From the NCBI GenBank assembly GCA_963736055.1, contig CAVTNM010000008.1, positions 310,001 to 374,000 on the forward strand: a stretch of DNA of 64,000 nucleotides, read 5' to 3'. Source of the stretch: AC-32 sp963736055 (GTDB lineage: Bacteria; Actinomycetota; Thermoleophilia; Gaiellales; Gaiellaceae). How positions within the stretch are numbered: the first letter of the stretch is position 1; each line of letters starts with the position of its first letter. The position numbers were made by a program, and so were the translations under genes. The notes beneath the pieces were generated by a model that did no database searches, was not told the DNA's origin, and worked only from the letters and a program-made list of their open reading frames with translations. Positions 48,663-57,955 of this stretch are shown here, in pieces.

Positions 48663-50069
48663 GTGAGAGTTGGTGAGGTCGCCTCGCGTGCGGGTGTGAA
48701 CGTCGAGACCCTTCGGTACTACGAGCGTCGAGGGTTGCTGCCGGAGCCCGAGCGCGAGCCGAGCGGGCATCGCCGCTATGACGAGGAGACCGTTCGGTTC
48801 CTGCGCGCGATCAAAGAGGCGCAGGCGGTCGGCTTCACGCTGGCCGAGATTGCCGAATATGTCCGCGCTGCGCGCCGCTCTCGCTCACCCTCGCAGGCGC
48901 TGCGCATCCGGATGGCGGCCAAGATCGACGAGATCGACTCGCGGATCGCGTCCCTGCGCCGGATGCGGGACGAGTTGGCGCGCGTGGTCGGCTGCGCCTG
49001 CGACTCGCTCGACCACTGCACCTGCGGAGCCGCCTACCTCGCGAGGCAAGGACAGGAGCCCGCCGCGCGCCCGGCACTGCTGCACGTCACCAACGGCGAG
49101 AGCGCCGGCAACACGCTGCGCCAGACCGCGCTCGGGGGCGCGGTTCTTCCCTGGCAGGACGCACTGCACGAGGGCCCGGTGCCGGCCGTGGCCCGCACGG
49201 AGCTGCTGCGAGCTCGCGCCGAGTTCCTCTCGCGCTGCGGCTGGGGGAGCCGAAACGCGCTCCTGTCTTCGTTCGAGCGCCGCGACCGACAGTTTCTCGA
49301 CGCACTCGGAGACGGCGTTCAGGTGGTGCTGTGGTTCGAGCACGATCTCTACGACCAGCTCCAGCTTCTCGACGCGCTCGCGCTCGCGCACGAGGCCGGC
49401 CAAGCACCCGAGCTGATCGTCATCGGCTCCTTCCCCGGTAAGCCGAGCTTCACCGGACTCGGCGAGCTCACTGCCGATGAGCTCGAGACGTTGTGGCCGG
49501 CCCGGCGGGCAGCCGGCGCCGGGGTGCTCACGGAAGCAGCCGGCATCTGGGAGGCGCTTCGCGCTCCCGAGCCAACCGTGCTCGCCGAGCGAGCTCGGCG
49601 ACCGCTGTCGTCACCTTTCCTCGGCGGCGCCCTCCGCCGGTTGCTCGAGGAACTGCCGGCGGCGAGCAACGGCCTTTCCGGCACCGAGCGTCGCGCGCTG
49701 GAAGCGATTGCGAACGGCGCAGCCACGTCGGCAACGGCCTTCCTGGCCGCGCAGCGCCTCGAGGACGCACCGTTCCTCGGCGACGCCTGGTTCTATCGCG
49801 CGCTCGCAGTTCTGGGTGAGGGAACACCACGGCTCGTCGAAACCCGTGAGGGGACGGCGCTCCCGCCACCTCCGCCACTCGGAGACGCCCAGCTCTTCTC
49901 TCAGATTCGGCTCAGGTTGACGCCCGAAGGCGAACGCGTCCTGCGCGGCGAGCTCGACCGCGTCGAGCTTCTCGGCATCGACCGCTGGATCGGCGGCACG
50001 CACGTGCTACCGGAGACGAGCTGGCGCTGGGACGGCGCTGACGCCGCCCTCGTACCGCCGCAGAAGTGA
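48663..50069 (+). CDS. MerR regulator fused to DUF1835-like domain
   Basis: A 468-residue fusion. Residues 1-115 are a MerR regulator (RVGEVASRAGVNVETLRYYERRGLLPEPER, dimer helix ending DELARVV) with a Cys-rich end CACDSLDHCTCG resembling metal-binding MerR members. From about residue 135 a DUF1835-like domain begins LHVTNGESAGNTLRQTALGGAVLPWQDALHEGPVP and includes VVLWFEHDLYDQLQLLDAL. A third helical part ends with RWIGGTHVLPE. Start GTG at 48663 is 7 nt after its promoter. The DUF1835 part presumably senses or modifies a ligand; unproven. Confidence 0.85.
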   Translation: MRVGEVASRAGVNVETLRYYERRGLLPEPEREPSGHRRYDEETVRFLRAIKEAQAVGFTLAEIAEYVRAARRSRSPSQALRIRMAAKIDEIDSRIASLRRMRDELARVVGCACDSLDHCTCGAAYLARQGQEPAARPALLHVTNGESAGNTLRQTALGGAVLPWQDALHEGPVPAVARTELLRARAEFLSRCGWGSRNALLSSFERRDRQFLDALGDGVQVVLWFEHDLYDQLQLLDALALAHEAGQAPELIVIGSFPGKPSFTGLGELTADELETLWPARRAAGAGVLTEAAGIWEALRAPEPTVLAERARRPLSSPFLGGALRRLLEELPAASNGLSGTERRALEAIANGAATSATAFLAAQRLEDAPFLGDAWFYRALAVLGEGTPRLVETREGTALPPPPPLGDAQLFSQIRLRLTPEGERVLRGELDRVELLGIDRWIGGTHVLPETSWRWDGADAALVPPQK

Positions 50070-50160
50070 CGGCCACCGTGGAACCACCCATCACGTGGAC
50101 GCGCCGCTTGTGGAATGTCGCGGACTTCCAGTTAGCTGGAGCCGCGGCGAGGGAAGCGCT

Positions 50161-51660
50161 ATGGCACGCCCCCGAGAGATGCATCGCCAAGGAGAACCGA
50201 TAAAGAAGAGCGACCGTTCCCGCTGGCTGATCCTGGCGCTCGTCGTCCTGGCGCAGCTCATGGTCGTGCTCGACGCGACCATCGTGAACATCGCGCTGCC
50301 GACGGCGCAGGCGGACCTCGGTTTCTCCGACGGCTCACGGCAGTGGATCGTGACGGCGTACGCGCTCGCCTTCGGCAGCCTCCTCCCGCTCGGTGGCCGG
50401 CTCGGCGACCTCTTCGGCCGCAAGCGAACCTTCGTCGTAGGAGCTCTCGGGTTCGCCGTCGCCTCGGCCTTCGGCGGCCTCGCGCAGAGCTTCGAGTGGC
50501 TCCTCGCCGCGCGTGCGCTCCAGGGGGCGTTCGGAGCGCTGCTCGCCCCCTCCGCGCTGGCGCTCCTCAGCACGACCTTCACCGAGCCGAAGGAGCGCAA
50601 CAAGGCCTTCGGCATCTTCGGGGCGGTAGTCGGCAGCGGCGCCGCGGTCGGGCTCCTGCTCGGGGGCGCGCTCACCGAGTACCTGTCCTGGCGCTGGTGC
50701 CTCTACGTCAACCTCTTCTTGGCCCTGCCGGTGGTCTTCGGCGCGCTTGCCCTGGTGCCGGGTCAGCCGCTTCCGCGCCGGCCCAGCCTCGACCTGCCGG
50801 GCGCCGTCACCGCGGCGGGTGGGCTGTTCATGATCGTGTTCGGCTTCGACCGCGCTCAGAGCGCCGGCTGGCGCGCCGCCCAGACGATCGCCTCCCTGGT
50901 CGCCGGGGTCGTGCTCCTCGCCGCGTTCGTGTTCATCGAGCGCCGCTCTCGCAATCCACTCTTGCCGCTCCGGCTCCTGGAGGACCGAGACCGGTCCGGC
51001 TCCTACCTGGCCGTCTTCTTTGCCGGCGTCGGAACCTTCGGCGTCTTCCTCTTCGTCACGTACTACCTCCAGCAGACGCTCGGCTACAGCCCCCTGAAGA
51101 GCGGCCTGGCGTTCCTCCCCATGATCGGCGCCGTGATCCTCACGTCGGTGACCGTGAACACGCTTCTGCTCGCAAAACTCGGGCCGCGGCCGCTCGTCAC
51201 GACGGGAATGGTGCTCGCCGCGATCGGGCTCGTGCTGCTGACGAGGCTCGAGCCCGGCTCCACCTATGCGCAAGACATCCTGCCGTCGCTCCTCCTCGTC
51301 GGCGCGGGTCTCGGGCTCGTCTTCCCCCCGTCGGCGAACACCGCGACCGCGCGCGTCGACCCGGCCGACAGCGGCATCGCCTCCGCGCTCGTGAGCGTGG
51401 GGCAGCAGGTCGGCGGTTCACTGGGAACAGCGCTGCTCAACACCATCGCCGTCAGCGCGACCACGACCTATCTCAGCACGCACGCCGGGGGCCCGGATCT
51501 CGTCGCTCGGGCGACGGTGCACGGCTACACCGTCGCGTTCTGGTGGTCGGCTGCGATCTTCCTCCTCGGCGCCGTCGTCTGCGGCTCGATGCTGACGGGC
51601 CGCCCGCAAGCCGCCGCCAGGGAGCCCGATCCGGTTCCCGGCCGCCTGACCCCCGGCTGA
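50161..51660 (+). CDS. MFS multidrug efflux transporter, DHA2 family
   Basis: A 499-residue transporter with 14 predicted helices. Motif LDATIVNIALPTAQADL (DHA2 helix 1), GRLGDLFGRKR (motif A) and the helix-5 motif C region GAVVGSGAAVGLLLGG are visible. Start ATG at 50161 with GAGGGAAGCGCT. It lies just upstream of a TetR gene that probably controls one or both neighbouring pumps. Confidence 0.9.
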   Translation: MARPREMHRQGEPIKKSDRSRWLILALVVLAQLMVVLDATIVNIALPTAQADLGFSDGSRQWIVTAYALAFGSLLPLGGRLGDLFGRKRTFVVGALGFAVASAFGGLAQSFEWLLAARALQGAFGALLAPSALALLSTTFTEPKERNKAFGIFGAVVGSGAAVGLLLGGALTEYLSWRWCLYVNLFLALPVVFGALALVPGQPLPRRPSLDLPGAVTAAGGLFMIVFGFDRAQSAGWRAAQTIASLVAGVVLLAAFVFIERRSRNPLLPLRLLEDRDRSGSYLAVFFAGVGTFGVFLFVTYYLQQTLGYSPLKSGLAFLPMIGAVILTSVTVNTLLLAKLGPRPLVTTGMVLAAIGLVLLTRLEPGSTYAQDILPSLLLVGAGLGLVFPPSANTATARVDPADSGIASALVSVGQQVGGSLGTALLNTIAVSATTTYLSTHAGGPDLVARATVHGYTVAFWWSAAIFLLGAVVCGSMLTGRPQAAAREPDPVPGRLTPG

Positions 51661-51698
51661 GTGTCAGCCGGCTCGTCATCAGTGCATCCCAATGAAAA

Positions 51699-51714
51699 CG
51701 GAGGCGCTCCTCCG
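51699..51714. promoter_or_regulatory. Probable TetR-family operator
   Basis: Perfect inverted repeat CGGAGG-CGCT-CCTCCG directly upstream of a -10-like TATCGT (51724-51729) and the TetR GTG start at 51736, which would be near-leaderless. Position suggests autoregulation. Confidence 0.5.
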
Positions 51715-51735
51715 ATTACTTGCTATCGTCGTCCG

Positions 51736-52428
51736 GTGACCGAGGTGGTGGGCGAGCAGAGGGGTCAGCGTCGCGACGCGCAGCGGAACCACGAGTTGCT
51801 GACGGCCACGGCGCACGACGTGTTCGCCGAACAGGGAGTCGAGGCGCCGCTCGAGGAGATCGCGCGCCGTGCCGGTCTAGGCATCGGCACGCTCTACCGG
51901 CATTTCGCGACGCGCGAGGCGCTCATCGAAGCGATCTTCGAGCGCCGCATCGGAGAGCTCGTCGCCGTCGCCGAGGAAGCAACGGCCGAGCCTGACGGCT
52001 GGAGCGGGCTCGTCCGGCTTCTGGAGCGGACGCTCGAGCTGCAAGCCGGTGACCGTGTGCTCAAGGACGTGCTCATGCGCTATCCGCTCGGCGACGGCAA
52101 CCTCGCGCTCGCGCGAGAAGAGCTGCGCCGGTTGTTCGAGCAGTCGCTCGAGCGCGCCAGGCAAGAAGGCACGCTGCGCGCCGACTTCACGCTGTCCGAT
52201 CTCGCACTGCTCTTCTGGTCGTTTGCGCCCTTGATCGAGGCAACCGCGGAGGTCGCTCCGCACGCCTGGCGACGCCATCTCAACTGGCTCCTCGACGGGC
52301 TTCGGGTCGACGCGGCGACGCCCCAGGTGGAGCCGCCGCTCGGCGACGAGGAACTGCAGGCAGCGATGCGAGCACGCGAGCTGCGCATCGGCCGTCGCCA
52401 CGTCTCGAAGGGTCGGGCACCACGCTGA
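51736..52428 (+). CDS. TetR-family transcriptional regulator
   Basis: A 230-residue repressor. The HTH region is NHELLTATAHDVFAEQGVEAPLEEIARRAGLGIGTLYRHFATREALIEAIF (in family segments GVEAPLEEIARRAGLG and TLYRHFATREAL). The ligand-binding half is helical. Start GTG at 51736. Its stop overlaps the start region of the following MFS gene, and an MFS gene lies immediately upstream, so it is likely a drug- or metabolite-responsive efflux repressor. Confidence 0.9.
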   Translation: MTEVVGEQRGQRRDAQRNHELLTATAHDVFAEQGVEAPLEEIARRAGLGIGTLYRHFATREALIEAIFERRIGELVAVAEEATAEPDGWSGLVRLLERTLELQAGDRVLKDVLMRYPLGDGNLALAREELRRLFEQSLERARQEGTLRADFTLSDLALLFWSFAPLIEATAEVAPHAWRRHLNWLLDGLRVDAATPQVEPPLGDEELQAAMRARELRIGRRHVSKGRAPR

Positions 52429-52472
52429 CTCAGGCGCCTCGAATCTCGGCTCATCCGGGCCGCCTCCTGGCG

Positions 52473-53858
52473 GTGCTCGCGCTCGGCGGTTGCGCGTACG
52501 CGATGCTGCAGTCGCTGGTCGTGCCGGCGCTTCCCACGCTCCAGCAAGATTTCGATACGACGCCGACAGGCGTGACCTGGATCTTCACGGCCTACCTGCT
52601 CGCGGCGTCGGTCGCGACGCCGATCGCGGGGCGTGTCGGCGACATCTTCGGGAAGAAGCGGACGCTCGTCGTGGTGCTCGCCGGCCTCGGCGGGGGAACG
52701 CTGCTCGCCGCCCTTGCAACCACGCTTCCGGTGATGATCGGCGCCCGCGTGATCCAGGGCCTGGGCGGTGCCATCTTCCCGCTGGCGTTCGCGATCGTTC
52801 GCGACGAGTTTCCGCGCCCGCGTGTCGCCGGCGGGATCGCGCTCATCTCGGGGCTGCTCGGCGTCGGCGCCGGGCTCGGGATCATCCTGGCCGGGCCGAT
52901 CCTCGCCCATCTCGACTACCACTGGCTCTTCTGGATCCCGCTCGTCCTGATCGCCGTGACGACGCTCGCGACGGTGCTGGTCATCCCCGAGTCGCCCGTT
53001 CGCGCACCGGGCAACGTCAACTGGACCGGCGCGGTCCTGCTCTCGCTCTGGCTGATCTTCCTCCTCCTTGCGATCAGCGAGGCCCCGACCTGGGGCTGGC
53101 TGTCGGCGCGCACGCTCGCTCTTCTGGCAGCGGCAGCGCTCGTCGCGTTGGCGTGGATTCGTGCCGAGACGAGATCATCGAGCCCGCTGGTCGACCTGAA
53201 GATGATGCAGCTGCGTGGCGTCTGGACGACGAACCTCGCCGGCTTCCTGCTCGGGTTCGGGATGTACAGCTCGTTCGTGCTGATCCCGCAGTTCGTCGAG
53301 ACGCCGGCATCGAATGGATATGGCTTCGGCTCTTCCGTCACCCAGGCCGGGCTCTTCCTCATCCCGAGCACGCTCGCCATGATGGTCGCCAGCCCGCTGG
53401 GCGGGAGGCTGTCCGGGAGATTCGGCTCCAAGGTGCCGCTCGTCCTCGGCTCGACCATCACCTTGGCCGCGTTCGTGGTGCTGGCACTCGCCCACTCGGC
53501 GCACTGGCAGGTCTATCTCGCGGCTTTGCTGCTCGGAGTCGGCGTCGGGTTTGCGTTCGCCTCGATGGCGAACCTGATCGTCGAGGCCGTTCCTCCGGAT
53601 CAGACCGGCATCGCAACCGGGATGAACACCGTCATGCGCACGATCGGCGGAGCCCTGGGCGGCCAGGTCGCGGCGAGCATCCTCGCGGCGAGCCTGCTCT
53701 CGGACGGATTGCCGAGCGAGCACGGGTACACGGTGTCGTTCGCGATCATGGCCCTCGCCCTGGCCGCAGGAGTCGTCGCGTCGCTCGCCGTCCCGGGACG
53801 TCGGACGCATCATCACGTTGCTGCCGTCCCGACTCCCGCAGCGCAGCCGGCGGACTGA
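52473..53858 (+). CDS. MFS transporter
   Basis: A 461-residue transporter with 14 predicted helices, DHA2-like (VVPALPTLQQDFDTTPTGVTWIFTAYLLAASVATPIAGRVGDIFGKKR in motif pieces). GTG at 52473 is a conservative start; the reading frame is open back to a CTG at 52425 that overlaps the TetR stop (CTGA), which would add RISAHPGRLLAV in frame. It is co-directional with tetR and probably co-transcribed. Confidence 0.87.
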   Translation: MLALGGCAYAMLQSLVVPALPTLQQDFDTTPTGVTWIFTAYLLAASVATPIAGRVGDIFGKKRTLVVVLAGLGGGTLLAALATTLPVMIGARVIQGLGGAIFPLAFAIVRDEFPRPRVAGGIALISGLLGVGAGLGIILAGPILAHLDYHWLFWIPLVLIAVTTLATVLVIPESPVRAPGNVNWTGAVLLSLWLIFLLLAISEAPTWGWLSARTLALLAAAALVALAWIRAETRSSSPLVDLKMMQLRGVWTTNLAGFLLGFGMYSSFVLIPQFVETPASNGYGFGSSVTQAGLFLIPSTLAMMVASPLGGRLSGRFGSKVPLVLGSTITLAAFVVLALAHSAHWQVYLAALLLGVGVGFAFASMANLIVEAVPPDQTGIATGMNTVMRTIGGALGGQVAASILAASLLSDGLPSEHGYTVSFAIMALALAAGVVASLAVPGRRTHHHVAAVPTPAAQPAD

Positions 53859-53885
53859 CCACGAACGAACCCGCGCTCGGTTCCG

Positions 53886-54221
53886 CTAGCGCTTCGCGGG
53901 TAGCGAGCGCGCATACGCCGTGCCGAGCTCGACCCATCTGGCCAGCTGGCGTTTGGTGCGGAGATCCTCCGGATCGACCCTCAGCCAACCCCGCATTGCC
54001 CGCCCGCGCATCTCCATGAGGCGCGCATTCGTCTTCGCGACGAGCGTGTCCGACTCCGCCGGGTCTACCCGGACGAGCGCCCCGCCCCGGCCGCTCGCTG
54101 CCACGGCCATGTTGCCGCCGATGAGAAACGCGAGCCCGCCGAACATCTTCTGCTCGGTCAGGTCGGGCTCGCCGGCGACCAGCTGACGTATCCGACCGGC
54201 GAGCGCCTCGTCGTACGCCAT
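53886..54221 (-). CDS. TfoX N-terminal domain protein
   Basis: A 111-residue protein: QKMFGGLAFLIGGNMAVAASGRGGALVRV is the TfoX/Sxy N-terminal domain signature. The C-terminal TfoX domain is absent, as in many stand-alone members whose function is unknown. Start ATG at 54221. It is convergent with the MFS gene. Confidence 0.87.
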   Translation of the reverse strand: MAYDEALAGRIRQLVAGEPDLTEQKMFGGLAFLIGGNMAVAASGRGGALVRVDPAESDTLVAKTNARLMEMRGRAMRGWLRVDPEDLRTKRQLARWVELGTAYARSLPAKR

Positions 54222-54279
54222 GGCGCCGATCGTACAGCGAGGGTTGCCGGGATCGGATCGCTGAGGCACCCTTCAGGGC

Positions 54280-54696
54280 ATGGAGCTGCCGGAGAGCGCA
54301 CGCCGATTGGTCGAGTCCGACTCCCTCGCCCATCTCGTCACGTACAACGGCGACGGCTCGGCGCAGGTCACGTGCATCTGGGTCGGGCTGGACGGGGACG
54401 AGATCGTCTCCGCGCACCTCGGCGAGCAGCAGAAGCTCCGCAACGTCGCCCGCGATCCGCGCGTGGCGCTCTCGATCGAGGGCACCGACGTCCAGCCGCC
54501 GGGCATGAAGCAGTACCTGGTCGTCCACGGGCGCGCGAGGCTCGTCGAAGGCGGCGCTCCCGAGCTTCTCCAGAGGCTCGCACACGTGTACCTGGGGCCG
54601 GAGGTCAAGTTCCCACCGATGGACGACCCGCCTCCGGGTCACGTGATGCACATCGCCGTCGAGCGGATCGGCGGAATCGGCCCGTGGGCTAGTTGA
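54280..54696 (+). CDS. PPOX-class flavin/F420-dependent enzyme
   Basis: A 138-residue split-barrel protein: LAHLVTYNGDGSAQVTCIWVGLDGDEIVSAHLGEQQKLRNVARDPRVAL is the cofactor-binding pattern of F420/FMN PPOX-class proteins common in actinobacteria (quoted in segments: LVTYNGDGSAQVT; KLRNVARDPRVAL). Start ATG at 54280. Its TGA overlaps the TTG of the next gene. Confidence 0.85.
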   Translation: MELPESARRLVESDSLAHLVTYNGDGSAQVTCIWVGLDGDEIVSAHLGEQQKLRNVARDPRVALSIEGTDVQPPGMKQYLVVHGRARLVEGGAPELLQRLAHVYLGPEVKFPPMDDPPPGHVMHIAVERIGGIGPWAS

Positions 54697-55649
54697 CGAG
54701 AACGACCGTCGAGACAGTTCGCGGGCCTGTCGAGCTGGACCGGCTCGGCCCGACGTTGATGCACGAGCACGTGTTCATCCTCGATCCGGAAGCGCGAGAG
54801 AACTGGGGGCACCTCTGGGGCGGGCCCTACTGGGACGAGGAGGCTCGTGTCGAGGAGGCGATCGCACAGCTGCGTCGCCTGCACGAGGGCGGCATCCACA
54901 CCATCGTCGATGCAACGGCGTTCGGGCTCGGGCGCAACATCGCCCGCATTCAGCGCGTCAACGCGGGCGTCGGGCTCAACATCGTGGTCGCGACGGGCGT
55001 CTACGCGTTTCTCGAGCTGCCCAGCTTCCTGCTCTACCGAAGCGACGACTGGGTCGTCGAGCTGTTCGTCCGCGAGATCCGTGAGGGCATCGACGATACC
55101 GGGGTGAAGGCGGCGTTCCTCAAGTGCGCGGTCGAAGAGCACGGCCTCGTCGGGGACATACCGCGGATTCTCAGGAACGTGGCCGCAGCGGCCGTCGAGA
55201 CCGACGTCCCTGTGATGGTGCACACCAATGCGCCGGCCAGGACCGGGCTGCTCGCACTCGAGACGCTGACGGCCGCCGGGGTCGACCCGAAGCGGATCGT
55301 GATCGCGCATGCCGGAGACAGCAACGACCTCGCCTACCTGCGCGCGCTGGCCGACACCGGGGCAAGCCTCGGCTGCGACCGCTTCAACATCGAGCACTTC
55401 AACCCCGACGCCGACCGCATCCGCACGCTCGTGGCGCTGGTCGGCGAGGGGTACACCGACCGCGTGCACCTGGGTCACGACGCCGCGACGTTCCACGACT
55501 TCATGCTCGGCAATCCGTTCTTCGCCGAGGAGCACGCCGACTACCTGCACATCTCGACGAAGATCCTCCCCGCGCTGCTCGAGGAGGGCGTCACGCAGGG
55601 GCAGATCGATCAGATGCTGATCGAGAACCCGCGCCGTTTCTTCAGCTAG
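54693..55649 (+). CDS. Phosphotriesterase-family metal-dependent hydrolase
   Basis: A 318-residue TIM-barrel hydrolase. Metal ligands: HEHVF (HxH) near residue 23, Lys in AAFLKCAVEE (bridging lysine), His in PVMVHTNAP and VIAHAGDSND, and Asp in VHLGHDAATF. Family members hydrolyse lactones or phosphotriesters; quorum-quenching lactonase activity is a possible natural role. Start TTG at 54693 overlaps the upstream stop (TTGA), coupling the two genes. Confidence 0.9.
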   Translation: MTRTTVETVRGPVELDRLGPTLMHEHVFILDPEARENWGHLWGGPYWDEEARVEEAIAQLRRLHEGGIHTIVDATAFGLGRNIARIQRVNAGVGLNIVVATGVYAFLELPSFLLYRSDDWVVELFVREIREGIDDTGVKAAFLKCAVEEHGLVGDIPRILRNVAAAAVETDVPVMVHTNAPARTGLLALETLTAAGVDPKRIVIAHAGDSNDLAYLRALADTGASLGCDRFNIEHFNPDADRIRTLVALVGEGYTDRVHLGHDAATFHDFMLGNPFFAEEHADYLHISTKILPALLEEGVTQGQIDQMLIENPRRFFS

Positions 55650-55656
55650 GCGTGCC

Positions 55657-55755
55657 GTGGCGACGATGTCCGATCTCGACCGGGTCGCCCAGAAGCGTGT
55701 GGCCAAGGCATGGCTCGAGGAGCACGGAGGCCCGGCGCCTGACCGGGCCTCCTGA
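55657..55755 (+). CDS. Possible small ORF (32 codons)
   Basis: VATMSDLDRVAQKRVAKAWL then EEHGGPAPDRAS from GTG at 55657 (ATG at 55666), 7 bp after the phosphotriesterase stop. Helical and charged. Its last codons form the 10-bp terminator stem at 55726-55753, so it may only be a translated leader of the terminator. Low confidence. Confidence 0.3.
   Translation: MATMSDLDRVAQKRVAKAWLEEHGGPAPDRAS
55726..55753 (+). terminator. Hairpin terminator after the PPOX-phosphotriesterase operon
   Basis: A 10-bp stem GGAGGCCCGG/CCGGGCCTCC with an 8-nt loop. There is no T tract. It lies between convergent genes. Confidence 0.5.
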
Positions 55756-55778
55756 GTGCGCTCGACCCAACGCGCCTC

Positions 55779-57800
55779 CTACCGTAGAGCCGGTGTCGGT
55801 GAGGTCGCAGTAGCCGCCGCTCGCTCGGGCCGATCCCTCGCGATGTCGAGGACGAGGACGATCAGGTTCGCGCCGACGGCGGCCCCGACGATCGCGGTCA
55901 CCACGCCGAACAGCCCGGCCACGGCGCCGAAGCCGAGCCACGCGCCGACCAGCCCTGCCCCCAGGGCAGCCGCGAGGCCGATGCTCTTGGTCCTCGTCGG
56001 CCAGTCGCGACGAACCCAGGCCCAGTAGATCCCCAGGCCGACCGGAATGCCGACGGAGAGACCGGCGAGCAGCTCGCTGTCGAGAGGAACGGTCGGCAGC
56101 GCGGTCAAGACGATGAGAGCGCCGGCGAACCATCCGCCGAGGCCGAGGACGAGGACGTACAGCGAGCGGATCGCCACGCCGGCCCTCGACCCGATGCCGC
56201 CTCGTCGGTGCACGCGGAGCGCCAGCCCGAGTAGGGAAAGGATCGCGAGAGCCGCGAAGCCGAGCATCACGGTGAGGATGATCTTGGCCAACGTCGCCTG
56301 GGTAACACCTGGCGTGAAGTCGACGGTGCGGCGGGCATAGCGGGAGTCGTCGACCTTCCCGCTGGCGAAGAACGTGTTGATCAGATGAGAGCCTGCCGCG
56401 GGCTCGTAGCTCCAGAAGTCGTCCGTGTGCCCGAGGTTGGGCAGGACGACCTGGTGACCGTTCGGGAGATGCGGCAGCAGCTCTCGGGTCGCGTTCTGGG
56501 GAGGAGTTGCGAAGTCGAGGTCGCCCCCGATCAGGAGCGTCGGCACCCGCGAGGTTCGCACGCTGGTGTAGTCGTCGTCGTCGGGACCGGCAGGCCAGGC
56601 GGTCCGGAGCAGTCCCCCGCCCCAGAGGTAGTCGGTGCCCGGGCTGCCGAGGATCGAGTGGCTCCTGGCGGAGCCGTAGTACCGGTCGGCGAAGCTCGCG
56701 TCGGTTCGCGAGACGGCCGCGACGTCGCCCTTCACCTGCACGGTCGGGAACACCAGCTGGGACAGGATCGACAGGAACCAGAGCCCGCTCGGATCGCCGT
56801 GAGCGGCGGATATCCATGAGCTCAACGTCATCGGCGCGGAGATCGGCGACGCAGCCGAGGTCGAGTTCATCAGACCGAAGAACGAGCCGAGGCGCACGTT
56901 GCCCGACTTGATCGGCAGGAACCACCAGTGGTCGGGCAGGTGCGTCGAAGTAGTCCGAAGGGTCGCGGCGAGATCGTTCGTGCGCCCACTGCAGGACTCG
57001 TCCCCGGCGCAGAGAGCCGAGTACTTGCGGATCTGCTCGTCGGTGGTCTTGGGGTACCAGAGATAGTTGCCGGGCGGGTTCACACCGATCATCACCGACC
57101 GGTGGATGGCCTTCGGGTAACGCCAGGCGTAGATCATTGCCGTGCGCGTGCCGGCGCTCTCGCTGATCAGATCGACGCGGGGGTAGCCAAGTGCGCGCCG
57201 AGCCGCCTCGAGATCGTCCACCCGTTCCGGCAGCGAATAGCCGGCGAGGTCGACACCGTCTGACCTGAGACGATTCGCGCAGGACCGGTAGCCGCGCTCA
57301 TACGCGCCGAAGGACTTCTGGCCGAGGAGGTCGGCCGAGTGCTTCAGCGCCGATTCGACCTCCGGACAGTCGAGCCGCACCGAGCCGTCGACACCCCGGT
57401 AGCCGACCAGGACCACATCGTGGTCTGCGGCAAATCGGCTGGCGTCCTCGAAGGTCATGTTCGTGAGGCCGGGCCCTCCCTGGAGCCTGAAGATCGGCGC
57501 ACCCGGATGCGCCGAGCGAGCGCGCACGCGCGTCACCGGCAACGCGATCAATCGAGACTTCGCGTCGTGCCGGTTCTCGGGCACGACGAGCGTGCCGCAA
57601 TCGGCGCGGTAGCTGCCGCGCTCGGTTGCGTAGGTGCACGGATGGAGCGCCAGCTGCCCGGCGTGCGCGCCGGCCGGCACGGAGACCGAGCCGGCCCCCG
57701 GAGCGAACCTGAGGTACGCGAGCCCGGCCGCCGCGAGTGCGATCAGCACGAGCGCGGCGATTCGTGCTGGGCCGAACAGCTTCTTCGTCGGGGTTTCCAT
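55779..57800 (-). CDS. Alpha/beta hydrolase with N-terminal anchor and C-terminal membrane region
   Basis: A 673-residue protein. One N-terminal helix (ARIAALVLIALAAAGLAYL), then an exported alpha/beta hydrolase of the tripeptidyl aminopeptidase/SlpD type: oxyanion region FRLQGGPGLTN, nucleophile DLISESAGTRTAM (G-x-S-x-x-like, Ser in SESAG), Asp in LLIGGDLDFATPP and His in NLGHTDDFW. From about 500 to the end there are six or so helices with VLVLGLGGWFAGALIVL. Start ATG at 57800 with GAGAGGAGAGTC. It faces the two-component pair across a 155-bp gap. Confidence 0.82.
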   Translation of the reverse strand: METPTKKLFGPARIAALVLIALAAAGLAYLRFAPGAGSVSVPAGAHAGQLALHPCTYATERGSYRADCGTLVVPENRHDAKSRLIALPVTRVRARSAHPGAPIFRLQGGPGLTNMTFEDASRFAADHDVVLVGYRGVDGSVRLDCPEVESALKHSADLLGQKSFGAYERGYRSCANRLRSDGVDLAGYSLPERVDDLEAARRALGYPRVDLISESAGTRTAMIYAWRYPKAIHRSVMIGVNPPGNYLWYPKTTDEQIRKYSALCAGDESCSGRTNDLAATLRTTSTHLPDHWWFLPIKSGNVRLGSFFGLMNSTSAASPISAPMTLSSWISAAHGDPSGLWFLSILSQLVFPTVQVKGDVAAVSRTDASFADRYYGSARSHSILGSPGTDYLWGGGLLRTAWPAGPDDDDYTSVRTSRVPTLLIGGDLDFATPPQNATRELLPHLPNGHQVVLPNLGHTDDFWSYEPAAGSHLINTFFASGKVDDSRYARRTVDFTPGVTQATLAKIILTVMLGFAALAILSLLGLALRVHRRGGIGSRAGVAIRSLYVLVLGLGGWFAGALIVLTALPTVPLDSELLAGLSVGIPVGLGIYWAWVRRDWPTRTKSIGLAAALGAGLVGAWLGFGAVAGLFGVVTAIVGAAVGANLIVLVLDIARDRPERAAATATSPTPALR

Positions 57801-57905
57801 GACTCTCCTCTCGTCGTCGAGCACGTCCTCGACGCTACGACGCGCGCGGCCGGAGAGCGTCGTCGCCAAGCCGTATTCGGCCTGGGACCAGTTGACGATT
57901 TCGAG

Positions 57906-57921
57906 TCCTACCAAGGTAGGA
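57906..57921. promoter_or_regulatory. 7-2-7 inverted repeat, candidate NarL-type operator
   Basis: TCCTACC-AA-GGTAGGA is a perfect inverted repeat of two heptamers with a 2-bp spacer, the arrangement bound by NarL-family regulators. It lies between the divergent hydrolase and histidine-kinase genes, downstream of a TTGACG (57892-57897). Confidence 0.55.
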
Positions 57922-57955
57922 GGCGCCCGTTCGGCGGCTGGAGTACGGTCGGCGC

